Notes under the pieces: model-generated
Seen by the model: only the letters and a program-made list of their open reading frames with translations
What the model was told of the DNA's origin: nothing
The model's database searches: none
Translations under genes and position numbers: made by a program
Shown here: one piece after another, positions 5,956 through 7,746 of the stretch
Position numbering within the stretch: position 1 is the first letter of the stretch
How the letters are laid out: the number at the start of each line of letters is the position of its first letter
Assembly: GCA_031260385.1 (NCBI GenBank)
Contig: JAIRKB010000220.1
Span: 1 to 7,746, forward strand
Direction: 5' to 3'
Source of the DNA: Propionibacteriaceae bacterium
Lineage (GTDB): Bacteria; Actinomycetota; Actinomycetes; Propionibacteriales; Propionibacteriaceae
DNA: 7,746 bases

Positions 5956-6654
5956 CCACCCCCTCCGGTTTCGCAAGCTTCGACCGTACCGTCTGAAGGT
6001 AGTCCGCCTTCGAAAGACAACAAGGTTCTGTGGAACCTTATGACCAGGCTTCAGATTTCCTCTGCCTACCTCTGTCGAGCCTTGAGATTTCGGGTTAATT
6101 TGGATGACCTTCAAAACTCTGTCGACTTATTACGCTTAGCGACTCGGGAAACCCCCAACGACGTCTTTGTCGCACTCTGCCTTGCGAAAGCTATAAATCG
6201 CTTGTCAAGCCCAGAATACCCCCAGAAGTCCAATGAAACGCGGGGAATTGAACTCAGCAATCTGGCGAGGCTCTTCCCGGCTTATCCTCAACTCCAAAAT
6301 CTGGCGTCACCGACGATCGCTGCCACGGGGGCAACAAAGATCCTTGATACCGTGCAGAATGAGGCGCTCGGCGATTACTTCGCCAATGACTTTCGCCATT
6401 CTGTGCCTGACCCGAGAACCCTTCGTATCTCAGTTGAGAGGCTACGAGCATGCGTAGCCTCCTATCCAGATGATGTCTTCATGTCGTTCCTACTCATGGA
6501 CGCCATATCGCATTTTAGATTGAGCGAAATCACAACCAGTATGGGCGACGATCTCGATAGAGAAATAACGAAAATCGCTCAACGCTTCCCCCACAACGCC
6601 CAGATCACAGAATTCGCATCGCAGATGGCGATTGTGGGTTGGCCGCTTAGTTAA
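5398..6654 (+). CDS. Soluble TIR-domain protein with two helical repeats (TIR gene 2)
   Basis: 418 residues. The TIR domain (about 9-186) has RVFLSYRR (11-18), FMDTDPETMIGDRSW (54-68), FVSIMTANY (82-90) and CTWEF (99-103), with Glu102 at the presumed catalytic position. It is about 81% identical to TIR gene 3 over residues 1-186 (36 differences, counted by hand). A Pro/Ser-rich linker (about 186-205) leads to an alpha-helical C-terminal half containing two copies of one unit, offset by exactly 104 residues (about 236-304 and 340-408). Shared motif: S-V-x-x-L-R, then P-x-D-V-F, then A-I, then F-P. The look is TPR-like, suggesting a protein- or ligand-binding platform, but no named family was recognised. 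No signal peptide or membrane helix is present. The C-terminal half is AT-richer than the TIR half. Inferred role: cytoplasmic TIR sensor or NADase. Confidence 0.9.
   Translation: MSPSAERPYIRVFLSYRRIDNPKQGAFPGKVSAFRDDLANTIAREIGLRNVQVFMDTDPETMIGDRSWRDKILKELHQTTVFVSIMTANYLDSESDHACTWEFREYQKVYEADPDRHSLITVQLCAPEVAADALSGPDWQALGSQELIGYVKCRTAWDDGQGYATWNNLIREVSDAIIAFARKAASPPPPVSQASTVPSEGSPPSKDNKVLWNLMTRLQISSAYLCRALRFRVNLDDLQNSVDLLRLATRETPNDVFVALCLAKAINRLSSPEYPQKSNETRGIELSNLARLFPAYPQLQNLASPTIAATGATKILDTVQNEALGDYFANDFRHSVPDPRTLRISVERLRACVASYPDDVFMSFLLMDAISHFRLSEITTSMGDDLDREITKIAQRFPHNAQITEFASQMAIVGWPLS
6103..6309 (+). repeat. Helical repeat copy A of TIR gene 2
   Basis: Residues 236-304 align without gaps to residues 340-408 (offset 104), with 20 of 69 positions identical by hand count. 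Matching positions include Ser241, Val242, Leu245, Arg246, Pro253, Asp255, Val256, Phe257, Ala265, Ile266, Phe293 and Pro294. Confidence 0.75.
6415..6621 (+). repeat. Helical repeat copy B of TIR gene 2
   Basis: Residues 340-408 are the partner of copy A. Matching positions are Ser345, Val346, Leu349, Arg350, Pro357, Asp359, Val360, Phe361, Ala369, Ile370, Phe397 and Pro398. The DNA copies have diverged, so this is an old duplication within the protein. Confidence 0.75.
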
Positions 6655-6741
6655 CGAAGCCATACCAATCCGATGTCTTGATGGCTCAAGTATTGGATCA
6701 TATGAGGCGAGATATCGGTGGGGGACGGCGGTCAAAACGTA

Positions 6742-6747
6742 TAGAAT
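6742..6747 (+). promoter_or_regulatory. -10 box of leaderless promoter, TIR gene 3
   Basis: TAGAAT-GTTGCA-ATG (start 6754) is the third identical copy. The match with gene 2 extends a few bases upstream (ACGTATAGAAT in both). No Shine-Dalgarno sequence is present. The 99-base gap after gene 2 gives room for an independent promoter, but no TTGACA-like -35 box is evident. Confidence 0.6.
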
Positions 6748-7311
6748 GTTGCAATGTCCATAGGCGCAGAACGACCAAATATCCGGGTCTTTCTCTCCTA
6801 TCGCCGCATGGATAATCCAAAGCAAGGCGCCTTCCCAGGCAAGGTGTCAGCCTTCCGCGATGACCTCGAGAACGCCATCGCCCGCGAGATCGGCCATCGT
6901 CACGTCCAGGTCTTCATGGATACTGATCCCGAGAAGCTAATTGGTGGTCGTTCCTGGCGCGACAAGATCTTGCAAGAACTCTCACAGACCACCGTGTTCG
7001 TCTCGATTATGACCGCCAACTACCTAGACAGTGAGTCAAAGCACGCCTGTGCCTGGGAATTTCGCGAGTACGGAAAGGTTTACCAATCCAACCCGGACCG
7101 CCACAGCCTCATAACGATTCAACTATGCCCACCCGAGGTTGTTGCGGATGCGCTTTCTCAGCCAGACTGGGAAGCTCTAGGTTCCCAAGAAATCTTTAGT
7201 TACTCTAGGAGCCGGACCGCTTGGCGCGATGGACAGGGCCACGCTACCTGGGACAACCTCATCGGCGATGTCTCAGACGCGATCATTGCCTTTGCGCGAA
7301 AGGCTGCCACG
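6742..7311 (+). repeat. Promoter-plus-TIR module, copy 3
   Basis: Third copy, spanning the -10 box to codon 186 of TIR gene 3. Its 5' end matches copy 1 best and the remainder matches copy 2 best, consistent with gene conversion or recombination among the copies. Confidence 0.85.
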
Positions 7312-7746
7312 GTCGCCTCGGCTCCGGTGACTCACGTAGTGCCCACCCCCGATGAGGAACAGCCTGCTGAGCCTGAGGAACACCCAGAAGAAGCGGTGTC
7401 GTCGATCGAGTTTGATGTTGTAGAGGCACCACCCGCACCATCTGAAGAAGCTATTTCTGAGAGTCCTTCGGCACCAACGCTTGATTCGCCGCAACACCGT
7501 GAGGACGTAATTGGCCCAAATAAGCCAGTAAAAGACGAGTCCAGTTCGCAGACAAGACCGGCTCCGGCCAAGAGGCGTTCCACGAAACTGACCATCGGGG
7601 AGGTCTTCCTGACCCACCAACCGACCGAGGGCGAACTCGTAGGCTGGATGAGCGATCCTCCATTGGCTGATGAAGCCAAACTGTCCACAGAATGGTATCT
7701 CAGCACCAAGGACATGATCGGTCCCAAAGTTTTCAATAAAACAAGC
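6754..7746 (+). CDS. TIR-domain protein with acidic linker (TIR gene 3), 3' end outside window
   Basis: 331 codons are open to the right edge with no stop. The TIR domain (about 9-186) has RVFLSYRR (11-18), FMDTDPEKLIGGRSW (54-68), FVSIMTANY (82-90) and CAWEF (99-103), with Glu102 at the presumed catalytic position. The first 22 residues are identical to gene 1, while the rest is closer to gene 2. The BB-loop segment differs from both paralogues (KLIGG instead of TMIGD). Residues about 187-265 form an acidic, Pro/Glu/Ser-rich disordered linker. A short basic patch (AKRRSTK, 272-278) and the start of a possible folded region (279-331) follow, unlike anything in genes 1 or 2. Its identity cannot be given because the gene is cut. 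No membrane helix is seen in the visible part. Inferred role: third member of the TIR signalling family. Confidence 0.9.
   Translation, partial: MSIGAERPNIRVFLSYRRMDNPKQGAFPGKVSAFRDDLENAIAREIGHRHVQVFMDTDPEKLIGGRSWRDKILQELSQTTVFVSIMTANYLDSESKHACAWEFREYGKVYQSNPDRHSLITIQLCPPEVVADALSQPDWEALGSQEIFSYSRSRTAWRDGQGHATWDNLIGDVSDAIIAFARKAATVASAPVTHVVPTPDEEQPAEPEEHPEEAVSSIEFDVVEAPPAPSEEAISESPSAPTLDSPQHREDVIGPNKPVKDESSSQTRPAPAKRRSTKLTIGEVFLTHQPTEGELVGWMSDPPLADEAKLSTEWYLSTKDMIGPKVFNKTS

Noticed and set aside
4013..7746. Naming the locus Thoeris
   Set aside because: TIR proteins alone are not enough. No ThsA (SLOG/Sir2 or related effector) is visible, and the C-terminal architectures are unlike ThsB as I know it.
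1..7746. CRISPR array or insertion sequence
   Set aside because: No regularly spaced short repeats, transposase ORF or terminal inverted repeats were seen on either strand. The only large repeats are the TIR modules.

Overview
The window most likely comes from a high-GC actinobacterium, probably anaerobic or facultative. Three things point that way: the coding composition (a hand-counted 60-base sample, 721-780, is about 62% G+C), an actinobacterial-style MauE-like/DsbA-like pair, and promoters that look leaderless. The long 2-hydroxyacyl-CoA-dehydratase-type activase suggests an anaerobic lifestyle. The genus cannot be named from this sequence alone.

Layout. (1) Positions 1-1927, minus strand: the first 642 codons of a long double-domain acyl-CoA dehydratase activase, cut by the window's left edge. 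(2) Positions 1928-2080: a short divergent intergenic region. (3) Positions 2081-3569, plus strand: a two-gene unit with a 1-base gap. It encodes a MauE/DoxX-type membrane protein with a Cys-x-Cys motif and a membrane-anchored DsbA-like thioredoxin-fold protein (CPYC active site). Together they look like an envelope thiol-redox pair. (4) Positions 3747-3819: a complete tRNA-Asn(GTT) without an encoded CCA. (5) Positions 3820-4024: a non-coding stretch rich in GC hairpins. (6) Positions 4025-7746, plus strand: three tandem paralogous TIR-domain genes, the last cut by the right edge.

The TIR cluster is the unusual part. All three genes start with the same 18-base block (TAGAAT, six bases, ATG) and have no Shine-Dalgarno sequence. 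This reads as the same leaderless promoter used three times. They then encode closely related TIR domains of about 186-192 residues (genes 2 and 3 are about 81% identical in protein over this part). After that the proteins diverge completely. Gene 1 carries a Pro/Tyr-rich heptad linker, one membrane helix and a predicted outside domain. Gene 2 carries a soluble helical domain built from two copies of a 104-residue-spaced repeat. Gene 3 carries an acidic Pro/Glu-rich linker and the start of another, unidentified domain. The C-terminal half of gene 2 is clearly AT-richer (43-47% G+C in samples) than its own TIR half (55%).

My inference is that this is a tRNA-adjacent accessory island carrying a family of TIR signalling or NAD-hydrolysing proteins. 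A constant promoter-plus-TIR module would be joined to interchangeable sensor or localisation domains, possibly for phage defence. Enzyme activity and defence function are not shown by the sequence itself. No recognised partner effector, such as a Thoeris ThsA, lies in the window.
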